Shown here: positions 1 to 13,000 of the stretch, piece after piece | Numbering within the stretch: the stretch's first letter is position 1 | Layout: each line of letters starts with the position of its first letter | Assembly (NCBI RefSeq): GCF_013373865.1 | Contig: NC_050468.1 | Coordinates: 15,612,355 to 15,676,354, forward strand | Source: Monomorium pharaonis | Taxonomy: Eukaryota > Arthropoda > Insecta > Hymenoptera > Formicidae | Length of the DNA: 64,000 nucleotides | Reading direction: 5' to 3' | Notes under the pieces: model-generated | Seen by the model: only the letters and a program-made list of their open reading frames with translations | Told to the model about the DNA's origin: nothing | Database searches by the model: none | Program-made: the position numbers and the translations under genes

Positions 1-922
1 AGTATTCGCATCCGTGTGGACTGTGATGCGGAATAACTCGGATGCGTTTCCAACGTGTGCACGCAATCGGGTTATAATCGGCTAATCAATAGATGTAGAT
101 TCATGTAATATACGTATACAATTATTTAATTAGACTTAATTTATTTTATTAACAAAATTTTATTTTAATATATTGTTATAAGATTCAAATCGCGCGCGCG
201 GATCCCATTTAAATTTAATTTCTGAAGAAAAAAAAGAATTTCTAGGAAGAATGGTAACTGTGTAATTGGACTTATAAATTGTTATCACATAGGTAAATTA
301 ACAAAAATTGGATGGTATTATCAGGTTCGATCAAATTAAATAAATTTGATCGAACATTGTGTGGGGAAAAATTCTCTGTACTTTCGGTAGCACGATAAAA
401 CAGTATAATTGAAAAATCAAAGTATTAAAAATTTTTAGAAACCAAATAAGACATTTGTGGAAAAATTTAAAAAATTTTGAAAAATTGTATTAATAGGAAA
501 AAAATAAAAAATCTTGTGAAATAGCTATGTATTTATAGTATGTACACAAAGGCCTTTTAGAGAACTTTGAAAAGATTCAACCTGTGAACCTGTTTATTTT
601 GTTTTATATGTATATACTATATATTTGCATATATATATAAAATAGATCACTTGATGTGTTTGCACATTTATTAAATAATCAAAAATTTATAAATAAAAGA
701 TAATCGATGGTATTGGTAAATAGAGGCAGACTCAGAATGTAGCTTAGAAGCTCTTTATTCTCTTTTTGTCATGCTACCAAGGATTCCCGTTTGCGTTTTT
801 GTCTTGAAACCGCACGATATGAATTTCCTTGATATTTTATGCCTCGACGCAAGAATGCGTCGCGCGCTATCCCAAGTTCTCCTCACCTCGTTTTCTGAAA
901 CTGGTGCAAAATCGGCTTGAAG
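1..922 (+). other. babo intron, window start
   Basis: AT-rich sequence with no coding frame I can support. It is presumed intron between the upstream shared ectodomain exon (outside the window) and the first alternative exon. I see no further CC-x4-[FY]CN exon here, so a third isoform exon, if present, lies before base 1. Confidence 0.6.
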
Positions 923-1080
923 GTGCGTGCTTAAACACCTGCCGCCATCGCAGCCCGAACCGCGCATCTTCTGCATGACGAGCGACTCGCGAAACACGAC
1001 CTTCGTCATCGAGTGCTGCAACAAAGAGGATTTTTGCAATCGGGATCTCAAACCTCTGCTACATCCTAGCAACAATGAAG
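923..1080 (+). CDS. babo: babo alternative ectodomain exon, version 1
   Basis: Starts after the AG at 921-922 with G|TGC (phase 2 entry) and ends GAA G|GTATAG (phase 1 exit). It encodes about 52 residues of the three-finger ligand-binding ectodomain, including the closing ECCNKEDFCNRDLKP motif. The acceptor is weak: the 25 bases before it are purine-rich with little pyrimidine tract. An in-frame stop at 918-920 just outside the exon fixes the 5' limit. Entry and exit phases equal those of 5581-5750, so either exon could be spliced to 12387. Confidence 0.85.
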
Positions 1081-4000
1081 GTATAGTCTCCAAACAGACC
1101 TGGAAGTTACGAAAACTCTGTAGGTGGCACGGGCTTTAGCAACAACTCTCCTTTCTTACTTACTTATTTTCTTTCTTTTTTCTCTGTATATCTCTATTTC
1201 TGCAACATGACTTGTAAAGTATATTCTTGCTGTATCAAATTTAGACATTTGGTTGTTTTTTGTTGTTGATTGCAAAACGAATTTTAGAACAGCACATTAC
1301 TGGAGAGTACGACGTTTAATAATTAATTGTTTAATTGCACGATTATTTAATATTTATAATATTAAATTATGAATATTGTACGACAATACACAGCCTATAT
1401 ATGTAGAAAATCCTAAAAAATAAGATATTTTTATTTACAGATCACTACATCTACAGATCACTATATCTAAATTAAGATTAATAAGAATAGAAGCAAAATA
1501 CGCAATTGTGTTACATGGTACAAAGAAACTGTAACCAAGTTTGAAGCTAGTTTGATCTATCCCACGCAACTACTTAAAGCGTTAAAGGGGCAGCTCTATT
1601 CGTAGTTACTTTCTAGTAATACTTACTTTCGAAGTATTAACTTTATGTTTTTATATATACATTATTTATATTATATAAGTTGATACATTAAATTAATTTT
1701 ATTATATTAATTTTTTGCATATAATTGACGCAAATCAGTTTTGTGTTTGTTAATTGCTGTAAAGTCTTCAATAAGCTCTTAAATGAGACATAAACTTTTT
1801 GCTCATTTAATATAATTGAACTGAAAACATGTATCTCATGTAAATACTCACTCCTATTTTTAAAGTAAACATTTTTTGCATAGTGTTTCACACGATTATA
1901 TTTTTTTACAATTGAATACATCTAATTTAATCGTTTGCGGGATCAAAGAAACAATATTACTATTATACATATGTTAATTTGTTTTTAGCAGAAGGAAATA
2001 TTTCTTATTCTACTTTTTTAAATAAACGCACCGTATTATTAGCAAGTTTAAATTTTTTATTATATAAACATTTAATTTAAAATATTTGGTGAAAAGTTAT
2101 TATAAAAAGATTTGTGTGAAATCTTATAAAGTCACTTTTACTGTTCGATGAAGCAGAAACGTTCAAGCAACTTTTGGTACATATTTACGTAGCTAAAGAG
2201 AATTAGCCAGGCCACGGTTACTTTTTTAAGATCGGAAATATTACGTCATGATCTCTGGCAGTGTATATATCTTCTCTTTCGCGTATTATTATCTCGAACT
2301 CACTCTGACACGCTCTCTGTCGTGCTCGCGCTGTTATCTATGCATATACATATATAAAATGTATCAAAATCACTTAATATTTCGAGAACAGATTATTTTA
2401 ATTGTCGATTTCTTTAAATAAAAGCATAAATAGAAAATGAATACATTTTCTAACATTAAATATTCTTTCTATTAAGATTTTCACACTTCTTTGATTTTTC
2501 GTAAAAAAAGAATCACTTTTTTAATCTGTACTTTTGACAATTTTATTTTTTTTAATTTCCTGTGCTTTTAATTGCCTATGAGTTAAAAAATATTTTTTTT
2601 ATGATAAAGAAATAAAGGATTACTTTAAAGATGATTAAAAAACTTTTTTCCTAAAATATTAATTAATGATTTTGATTCATTACGTAGTTTTTATATTTGC
2701 ATAAAGCTATGTGCGCTATACTGTGCAAAGAATAGAAAGCTTCTGAAGCGCTGCTATGCTAAACGTATACGCGACGCACTTTGCGTATTCGCAGATGAGC
2801 TTTCCGCTCTTTTTTGCTGTTTATTATGTTTAATAAGATGCCGAATACTTGATATTACGATTTTTTGAACTATAATAATGTATTGTGAAGTTTTATTTAT
2901 TGCTAAATTATTATAAAAGATAAAACGAAATTGGACATTTAATTAAATAAGTATCAAAGTAAATTATAACGTATTACATTAAGATTGTAATATTAGTTAC
3001 ATTTATTTCGTAGATATTGTATTGTTTTAGATTTTTTATATATGTTATATTTTTGTTCCTACTGTTGTAAATATAAATACGTGAGTTAATTTCATTGTAA
3101 CAAATGCTACATCTTGTTTTACATGCGCAGTAAGAAGTGGTACAGATAAGCGTGATCAATAAGTCTAGCATTTCATTACTTTTCATTACTTCTTCAGTCT
3201 TTTCGTTCTTCCTGAGCAGCACACACCCATATTATTTACATTAATGATTTATAAACCGTAAAATTCTCGAAATAGATTTTGAAATTAAGTCAGCGTTGAA
3301 ATTAGTATAAAATAAGTAGCATCTGTAGGAAAAAAATAAACAAGATAATAAATTTGGATAAGATAATACTTGATAATATTGTGAGACGCTATTGTGACGT
3401 TCGACCGAGATGTTTTGCCACCTTCGGAGCTTGTAGTCGCTTCAAGGCGATCTTCTCCTGTATTTTTTTTTTCTTACAAGTCGTACGCCGGAAATCCTCC
3501 TGAGTGAACTCGGAAAGGGCCGGTAGCATGTTGTAGCCCTCTTCTCTGCACTCTTTAACGACAATACTGTTCTATCGTAACTTCGATAGCGTGACCCGCG
3601 CGATAAAAGGGTGGCTTTTGTAAATATCTTTCCCGCCTCCTGTAGTAACCTTCAGATTTTCTCCAAGACTTACAGTTCTCTTTATTAATTTTACAAGAAT
3701 GTATTATATATATTTTAATGACTTGGTCTTGCATTGTTAAAAAAAATGCACAGGAACAGAAATAATTGTTTTTCATAGTTTCTTAGCGTTGAATATAATC
3801 CCATTTATACTAATTGCTTTATACGCCACAATTTTGAGAAATTTATAGTTAAAATTGCAAAAAAGAAAAGTTTTAATGTATTTTGAAATATTATAACTAC
3901 AATATGTAATATGTTAAAGAAGTTTTGTTAAAATCAAAATTAAAAATATATTGTTACTATTTTTAATTCTTAAAAGAAATTGAAAAGACGTATGGTTAAA

Positions 4001-7000
4001 AAAATATCATAGTTATAAGTGTGCTATTATAATAAGTGTATTAAATTAATTTTCTTTTATTAATCTTTATAATTACAAATGTTCCAAATTTTGATGCGAT
4101 AAAACAATTTGATAATTGAAAATATAGTATCACAAACAACGAGAAACGATTATCTTTGTTCTTGAAGAAAATTATTTTCTTATTGAATAGTGTTATTATG
4201 TAGAGAAATATTTAGTTTGGCATAAGATATTCAATTTTTGTGTCAAACATTACATTTTTTATCTTATAGATTTATTTTTAAAATAATTTAATTAAGATAT
4301 ATGTTAAAATTAATTTATTTTTTGCACTTTATACCAAGTTCTTTTTAATTTCTAAAATATAATTTATTTCAAGAACTTAATTTTTTCAGATTGTGATGGT
4401 TAAATAAAATTGACATACTGTTACTTTCTCTTTCGCATGCCTTTTGATTTGATGTATTTATTATTTTTTTACAATGTTGAGTACATTTATGAAATTTGAA
4501 AAATATCTATAGATGATATTTTTCCTTGTTTATGTATAATGAAATAAAACTTCTTGTATTATATATCGATGTTTTTATGGATTCTGATTAATATATAGTA
4601 TGTTGTAAGATTTGCATCAAACTTCAAAATTTTTTAATAAATTTTAGTATTTTAATTTATTTATCATTCCATTCTACTCTTTTAGCAAGTTTTACTCGTT
4701 AAAATTTTGTTAGTTTATTTTAAGTTAACTTTATTTACATAAAAATATTTAATTAAAAACATCTTGTTAGAAGATTTAGAAATTGATAAGTAAGAGTAGC
4801 AAAAAAAAGTATTTAATTGGTAACTTTGTAGTAAAAAAAAAATGTATAATAGAACTTTGATGCAAAAGTTACAAAATATTTATTTAATATCTAGTCTACA
4901 CATGTATGTTATTGAGAAAAATGTAATCAGTTCTTAATGTTTCTTGAGGTTTTAAATATTTATTTTGTAATAAAATACTTTATTGTCATTATTTTATTAA
5001 AATTTTTTTTTCAAAATTATGATTGTTTCTTATCATGCTTGTACGAATCTTAATTTTTTCTCTTTTTTAGACATGTGTATATTTTTTTATAGATTTGGTT
5101 GCATCGACAGCTTTGGTCAATTAATTTCTTGATTAATGCTTATTTTTTACACACATACACACATATAAGTTATTACTTTTAATTTTTACATAGTTATGGC
5201 TCTAAATTACAATTTTAGTTATAATTTAAACAGAAAAGAAAATTGATTAATCAAAGTTAGTCGATACAATCATATAAATGTATGCAAATTATCTTTCTGT
5301 AGCTTATTAAACTCTGCGTCGTAGCATACTGAGCCAATTAAAATGCTGTCATTAGCATCTCCCTTTATTCTTTTTTATCTCATTCTTTCTATCCCATCAA
5401 TAATACTATCCCATCAAAACCTTATTCCAGTTATTCGCTAATACTCTATTTACAATTTTCATAGACATATTACATCATTTTACAGTTTACGACAACTGTG
5501 GAGTTTTTCCACTTTTTCATGGCGATATAAACGCCCTAGTCTGGTCCGCGGTAGTACTCGTATGTAAATTATTTTCCCAGGTGTTACAATAAGATGAACT
5601 TCTTTCCGGACACCGAATACTCTGTCTGGTGCACCACAAACAGTACGCTGCGCGGTCTAGATGGCATCGAATTCGTGGTTGCCTGTTGCGATCATTCTGA
5701 CTACTGCAATCGCGATCTAAGGCCTTCTTTTCCTACTTACGAGTCGAGAGGTCGGTCGTATTCTCGCTTTACGAACCACCTCGGAGGAGGTACAATAACT
5801 TGCAGTTAAGACTGCTGCTGTTATATTCCTCGCCACCAAGGTTGCTCTGGGCGCGAAGTTATTTCTCCGTTGAACGAGATACTAGTGAAAACGAACCAAT
5901 TAATAAATTCGAAGGTTTCAATGACGGAAATGCTGAAGATAATGTTCATTTAGACTAGAAATAAATTCTTTACAAAAGATTGAAAGAAAATTTAAAAATT
6001 TATGTAATTTGAGTAAAAGGTTTGTAGTAATTATATGAATAATGTTCATTATGATTTAACAATTATTTACATGTTGCGGATATCGCATTTGGTCTGCTAC
6101 CGCGCGGATTCGATCTTGGCCAAAATCAGAAATTATGTTTGTTGTCATACGCTCGTTCTCCTCTTAATTGGAATGGCAGGCAGTCAAGAGCATTCTATGT
6201 CCATAGCTCTCTCTATCTTAGCCGTTCGGAGATGGCGTTAAATTGTAGGTTCTGTATGTATGTTGTGTATATGCGCATTACGAAGCATACGCAAGAGAGA
6301 AAGAACAAGCTTTGCTAAACTTATTACACGAGGAAGAAGAAGAATTGTTTACATAATTATAGATTGTAGAAATAATTGAAATATATTTATTAATGAAGTT
6401 ATTGTCTTTTTGACTTTCTAATATAATCTCTTAAATAGCTTGGTTTTATAATAATATCTTAAGAATTCTAGTATATTAGAACATGACTTTCTTAAATTAT
6501 TGCCATCAAATCAATGATATCAGCAACATAGAAGTATTTAGATATTTAGTAATAAATAATTTAATAGGTGGCTAATAGTATATGGTTATGATTTGTTGCG
6601 ATTTGTTTTCTAAAGACTATTTTAATCGACTGAGTTTAAATGTTGTGTACCTAAAAAAATATTTTTTAAAAACAGCTGTCTTGTTAATACTTTAAAATTT
6701 TGTGACATAAACTTTATGTATTTTAAAAATATTAAGAAAATTTAGATCATGATTTTTTTTAATTTGGATTTACTTATTAGCTTATTTATTATTGTTTTTT
6801 ATTTTATTTTTTAAATATTTAAATGTTGTGTGTGTGTGTGTGTGTTAACATTTCTGAATGTAAATTATTTCTGCTTTAAATAGAATTTTAATTCAAAAAT
6901 TTTATTGACTGTCTTTACATTTTTTACTATTATTTTTTTATTGTAACTATTAAGATTTCTATTATTTTAAATTTCTATTTTTATACAATTATTAACGCTT

Positions 7001-10000
7001 ACTAAATTTTTAAAATAATAAATAATTTGTATCGTTTATTTTATAATATAATGTTTATCAAGACAAAGCAAATTATGGTTGACTGCATTTTTTGTCTTGT
7101 CCGTCCTGAATGGATCAGCCGTCCGTGATATGATGTGAGCGATAGGTTTTGCTTTTGTAATCATTGAGTTGCAACAAGATGATTTGCACAGATAGTTAAC
7201 AGCAGCTATCACATGTAATTACGCCAGACAGTTTAAAATAAAAGAATTAAATATTTTATTGATTGAATTCTGAGCATTTTGTTATTAAGAACATAAACAT
7301 ATATTTATTTAGAGAAAAAAATTGAAGTTATAGCGATGTCTTATTGAAATCGAATAAGTCTATAATATATCAACTTTCTAACAATTCTTATTTGTTATAT
7401 TATTATCTATTTCTTTGTCTTATAATGATTTGATAACTTTTGAGTGCGTTGTTACAACAACAACTTATATAACAACTTACGCAAATTTTTACGTGCTCAG
7501 CAATGCAACCAGACGCGGAAAAGATGTGAGAAAAGAAAATATAAATTTATGTAAGTCATTGAATCCTGACAAATAATGCAATCTGCAAAATTTTGTTAGG
7601 CTTTAATTTTATGCCTGTAGTACTTAAGAGCAATGGCGGATTTATATGTTTGGAGTTTTAAATCTACTGTGTTTATTATTTTTCACATGTATTTTTTTTA
7701 CATAATATATAATTAAAAAATGAGATTTTTATTATGTTTGTCTTGTTTTATTGCTTTCATAAATTTCTAATTTAAAATGTATGTAATTTTTTTGTATCAC
7801 AAAAGTCCGTCATTGTTTCGCGACGCTTCAGCTGTTCGTTTCGCGAATCGTGAATCAACGGGAAAAGGACTTTTCCGATGGCAACCTTGGTAAGGCACGC
7901 GTACAACAGTGATGAGAAAAGCGGGGTATCGATTATCGATTTTCTGCTTTTGTGAATTGTCTGGGTGCGCACTTTTCACACCACTCTCTTCTGTATTCCC
8001 TACATGTTTCATGTTCTCGCGTCATTTATCTTGCTTGTGCCAAGCTGACAAGACAAGGAACAGACAGAATGGCTGCCATCAACCGACAGTTCTCTCTATC
8101 CTGATCCGCGTTCATCGTGTTTTTTTGCTTTTGGACGACTTTTTATCAAATAAAAATCGATATTTTGTTATTGTTACAAAATGGCGCTGTTTCGTTACAT
8201 AATGTGAGATGTATATGAAATACACATTATCTTTAGACTGTTTAAAAAGATTATGTAAGCGTATATAACGTAATATTACAAAATTTATAATATGACATTT
8301 ATTTTTATTTATTGTATTTAACTTTTAATGTGCTATCGTCAAATAAAAATAATTGTTTAATAATTTTAAACTCAAATAATTTTAAACTCAAAGTTTAAAC
8401 TCAATTAATTCTTAACTTTTAATTTAAAGTTTTTATTATACATAGAAAACAATGAATTTTTGATAATAAAGTGAAAAATTACTTTTTATTAAATTTTAAA
8501 TGTACTTCGACGTCTTTCTATTAGATTTACATATCGTTATTTTTTTATTCATACATCTTCTGTTTGTAATAAAGAAGGGATGCAGATAACGTACGTTCTG
8601 TGTACGTTACGCGTGTAAGATAAGATATATATATGTATATATATATATCAGTGAGTTTTGCAACGCGGAGGAAATTTGATAAAAAACTGAGGAGTCTATC
8701 GTCCCCACAGTCTATCATTTCATATATAACTGAGAGTATGTTAACCCTAGAATACACAAAACCGTTTCCGGTTTCGTATTAACACATCTCTGTAATTTTT
8801 TTAAACTTATGTGTTTTAAATAAGATATGAAATTGTGTGTATAGATATGACATGTAATTTTTGTTGAAAGATTTAAATATATTATAAGAATAACGAGTAA
8901 AGTTACTCTATAAGATTAAATAAATTTGATAACATACTCGCTACAAATAATTGATAATTTTATGAAATAATAACAACCAGACTATCAAATTTAGATTACT
9001 TATATAATTTTATAGTTTAATTGGTTTGATATTTTCTTAAAATTAATTTTTGCAGAATCAAAAAATTTAATTAAAAGAATATTCTATTTCATGTAAAGTT
9101 ATATTTAATTGATTGTATTAAAATTTCTGAAATGTTAAAAACTCATAACAATGTGAAAAATGAATATTTATTGTTACTTTTAGAAATAATTAATTAATTT
9201 ATTTATTCTTACAAAAAATAGAATTATTAATAATTTTAAACTGATAAATGTTTACAACAAGACAAAAGTGATACGATATTACAAAAAATATGTAGTACTG
9301 GTTGACATTACTGAGATTGCAATTTGATGTGTTATGTAAGAAATAAGATTTGTTTTTCTATATCTTATCTCAATATATTTAAAGCTCAGTGGATTTAATA
9401 TACATTTATGTTATGTAAATCACAATTTTATGTAATAATAAGTAAGAGTAATTATAAACTTGACTTGTAGCAATAAAATTATTCAACACGCACAACTAAC
9501 AGTAATAGGTGGACTATTTATTTGTCTGCATTATTTAATTTTTAATTTAAATAATTAGCGATTTGATAGAAATGTAGGACTGTGGAAAATATTCGAATAG
9601 CTACATGTTAGTAGATTTTTTGAATTTGAAATATTATAGAAGCGGAAGACGTTGAAGGCGAGGGTACAATGCCAAACGCGAATGGAATAGCTACATCTCG
9701 GGAATATATAAAGTAACGAGGCATGCACTACACGATTTGAACAAAAGGATGACTAAAAGTGATATTCATTGATTACAAGTGCTCCAATAAATCCGCGAGG
9801 ACGGCCAGTTATCGGTGGATACCTTCGCAACAACTATTTGACATTAGTCTGAGATACGTGCATTTATGGAATTTGACATTTACGTGGCAGTTTAATCACC
9901 CTGACCAGGATGCATCACGCCAAAGATATTTTTGCATTAAACCATCGATTACAACGTTGTCAATATTGAAATGTATCGCATCATTAATTTTGCCATATTT

Positions 10001-13000
10001 GACATTCTCGACTCTATTTCATTAAGGAATATTTTTCAATAAAATAAGTTGAATAAAGATTAATTATAAATGTAGATAAAAGAAGCATTTCAGATAACAA
10101 ATTTTCTTGTTATTTTCTTGTTGTAAACAAATGTTTAACTTATATAAAAAGAGTTACATTGTTATATAATCTTTTACAAAATATTGGTAAGAAATTGTTT
10201 TATATAAAAAAATAAAACATGTTAAAAACTGATGTTTTAAAAAAGGAAAATTTATTAATTAAAACGTTTAGTTCTTGCAATATGAAAAATATTAATATTA
10301 CAATGTTATATCTGTCGATAACAAGCAAAAATATTATGTGACGAAACAGAAGCCTTTAAACATTAATTATAGTTTAAGTGACGTATTTTTACGAACACTA
10401 GTTTTTTATTAATGTTAGCAAGGTGCATATCTCCCTATTACCTTTTATTGTTATTGGGAAAGATTTATCACTGATTGTGCGATCATTCATCAGTGAATCG
10501 TTTATCTCCGTGTTGCCTGTCATCTCATGGAAATTTTTACGGGGATTAATATCTAATTATATCGTGATTTGTCCTATTCGTCCCTATGCATAACTCGTGA
10601 TAACCTTTCCAATTGAATTTCGCGGTTGTTTGAGTCCATGATGGGTATAATTGTTTATTTTTATGTATATTTAATTTTATAAAAATTCTCTTTTACAAAT
10701 ACTTACATCTGCAAAGCAATATTGCGATATGCCTATCATAATGATTTTAATTTTAGAAAGAGATTAATCTGTAGCAATTATTAAAAAATTATTTAAGTTT
10801 ATGATTACATATTGTAATTAAGATTGTAAAGGTAATATTTGATTGTTAAAAATTTTTGCAATTTTTGAATGCATTACGTTAAATATTTTTATATAAAAGT
10901 TATATTATATTATATAAGTATAAATATGAAAATTAAAACATTTTTGTATGTTTATTAATATATTTTATCATAAATTAGTTCCTTTTTTGGGAAGCTGTAC
11001 GCGATTTACTTTGTTGCAAAGATTAAATTATTATCGAACTAACATGAGCTGAGAGAAGCAAATTCTGTTTAATAAATAATTTTTGTTTAGCAGCTTAAAA
11101 TTTTAATCGGCTATTTTAGACTTGCTTAATTTAATATTTTTAATATTTGTGTGATGAATTTGATTAATAATTGATTAATAGCATTCGTGTGATTTGAAAG
11201 AATATATCTTGATGTTCTTCAGAAGGGTTACTCGCAGGTAAGTCAAATTATGTACTTAACGTACTGCAGGTGTCTCGATAAGATACGTTAGTAAAACATA
11301 TCTATCTATAATACAACCACGATATGAGCTTATATTGCATATCACAGAAAAAGAATTACCTCGGACTTAACATTAGAACATTTTGTAGTCATGGATTCAA
11401 TAATAGAAGCATTATATGTGTAAATAAAAGATAAAAACTACGACGAATGACTGTCTTTGTTCAAGGTTTATATCATTAATATCTGTCAAAAGAATAAAAG
11501 TATAAAACTTAAGACTGTTTTGCAAATCTTTGGTTTGTATAGCTTGATTTAAGCGTTCTAATGTTAAAATCCATACAAAACTTAAATTAAAAATTAATAA
11601 TAAAGTTATATATAAGAACAATATTAAGGATAATTAAAATTAATAATTAAAATATAATAATCGAGGCGCAGTTGTACGTTGATGCATCATCCAACTTTTA
11701 AAAAGGTCCTTAGGACATCTTTCAGTCCCGTGACTTGTCAAAAGTTCAGCCATGAATGAGACTATTGATCATTAAAATAATCAGCATAAAAACTGCCTAA
11801 AATCCTGTCCATATTGCATTAAATCTTTCTTGAATGTGTTTGGTTAATTGCTGTTAATACTGAAATCGCTTTGCTTTAGCTATTTTGTTAACACTTTTTA
11901 TATATATGTCTGCACACGTTTTCGCTTTTTCCTTTTATTGTTATCGCTTAATAATGCACAATATTGATTGTAATCAACTCATATACTCTTGTGAAATATT
12001 TTATTTCCAAGCTCAGAGATATTCAACCTTCCTCTTACATGGATATAAATATAAATTTTAAAAAATTTGTTGGAATTTATAAAACAATTTTACTTGATTG
12101 TTATCTGAATACAAATGATTATTAAATAATTATAGAAATAAGTAATGTGTGGAGACGTACAAGTTTCTTTGCCTTATTACGTAATAGAATTACATTTGTG
12201 AGAATTTTTTGCATTTATGTAATTTGTTTTAAACTTTGAGACAATATCTGCGGCACTTATCCGGAAATGGGTTGAATATCTCTAGTATGATAACGTGCAC
12301 CTTACGGCGTTATCAAGGTCGAAATTAGCGTTTCTCCGTCGGTGCTTTATACGTGCGAATAATAACCGAATATATCTTGCCGAAAGTATCGTCGAGTGGT
12401 GACGACGCAACATGGGTTACCTGGAAAATGGCCTTGACGATAGCAGTACCAATATGCGCGATCTGTGTGGTCGTAATGGCAATCTATCACATACACATGA
12501 CCAAAAAGAGGCCGGCTAGGCACTTTCCGGATGACTCGCTGGAGGCTCCGGATCGGCCAATTCTGGGCGGCGTTACTATCAGGGACATGCTGGAGATGAC
12601 TACGAGTGGCAGCGGCTCAGGTAGGTCAAATTAAATTAAAGTTTGTTATACAAAACCGTAGGACTGTACAGAATAATAAAATATAAATTTGTAACTTTTA
12701 TGAAAAATTTTTGATAGAAATGTTCTTACGAAAATATCAGCTATTTATAATTATGAATATATATTTATTAATAATTATTTACGACATAACCATAAGTGCA
12801 AAATTAAGTTATAATATTATTAATGTATATTAATATGTTAATAGGAATAATATAGATGGATTTCAATTGTATGTATATGTGTAATTCTTGACATTTTTTA
12901 TTACAGCAAATGTGTATAGCAGTTTTCATATAGCAATTTGTTTCATGTAAAACGTTAGTTTTATAAAAATTTTATATGATCTTAAAAAAGTTATTAAAGT

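Noticed and set aside
6035..6241. Possible third babo ectodomain exon (contains VCC)
   Set aside because: Lacks the CC-x4-[FY]CNRDL pattern and a matching phase 2 acceptor.
9759..10025. 88-codon + strand frame in the babo intron
   Set aside because: No recognisable domain, no RNA-gene context, and codon pattern not clearly coding; possibly a relic but unsupported.
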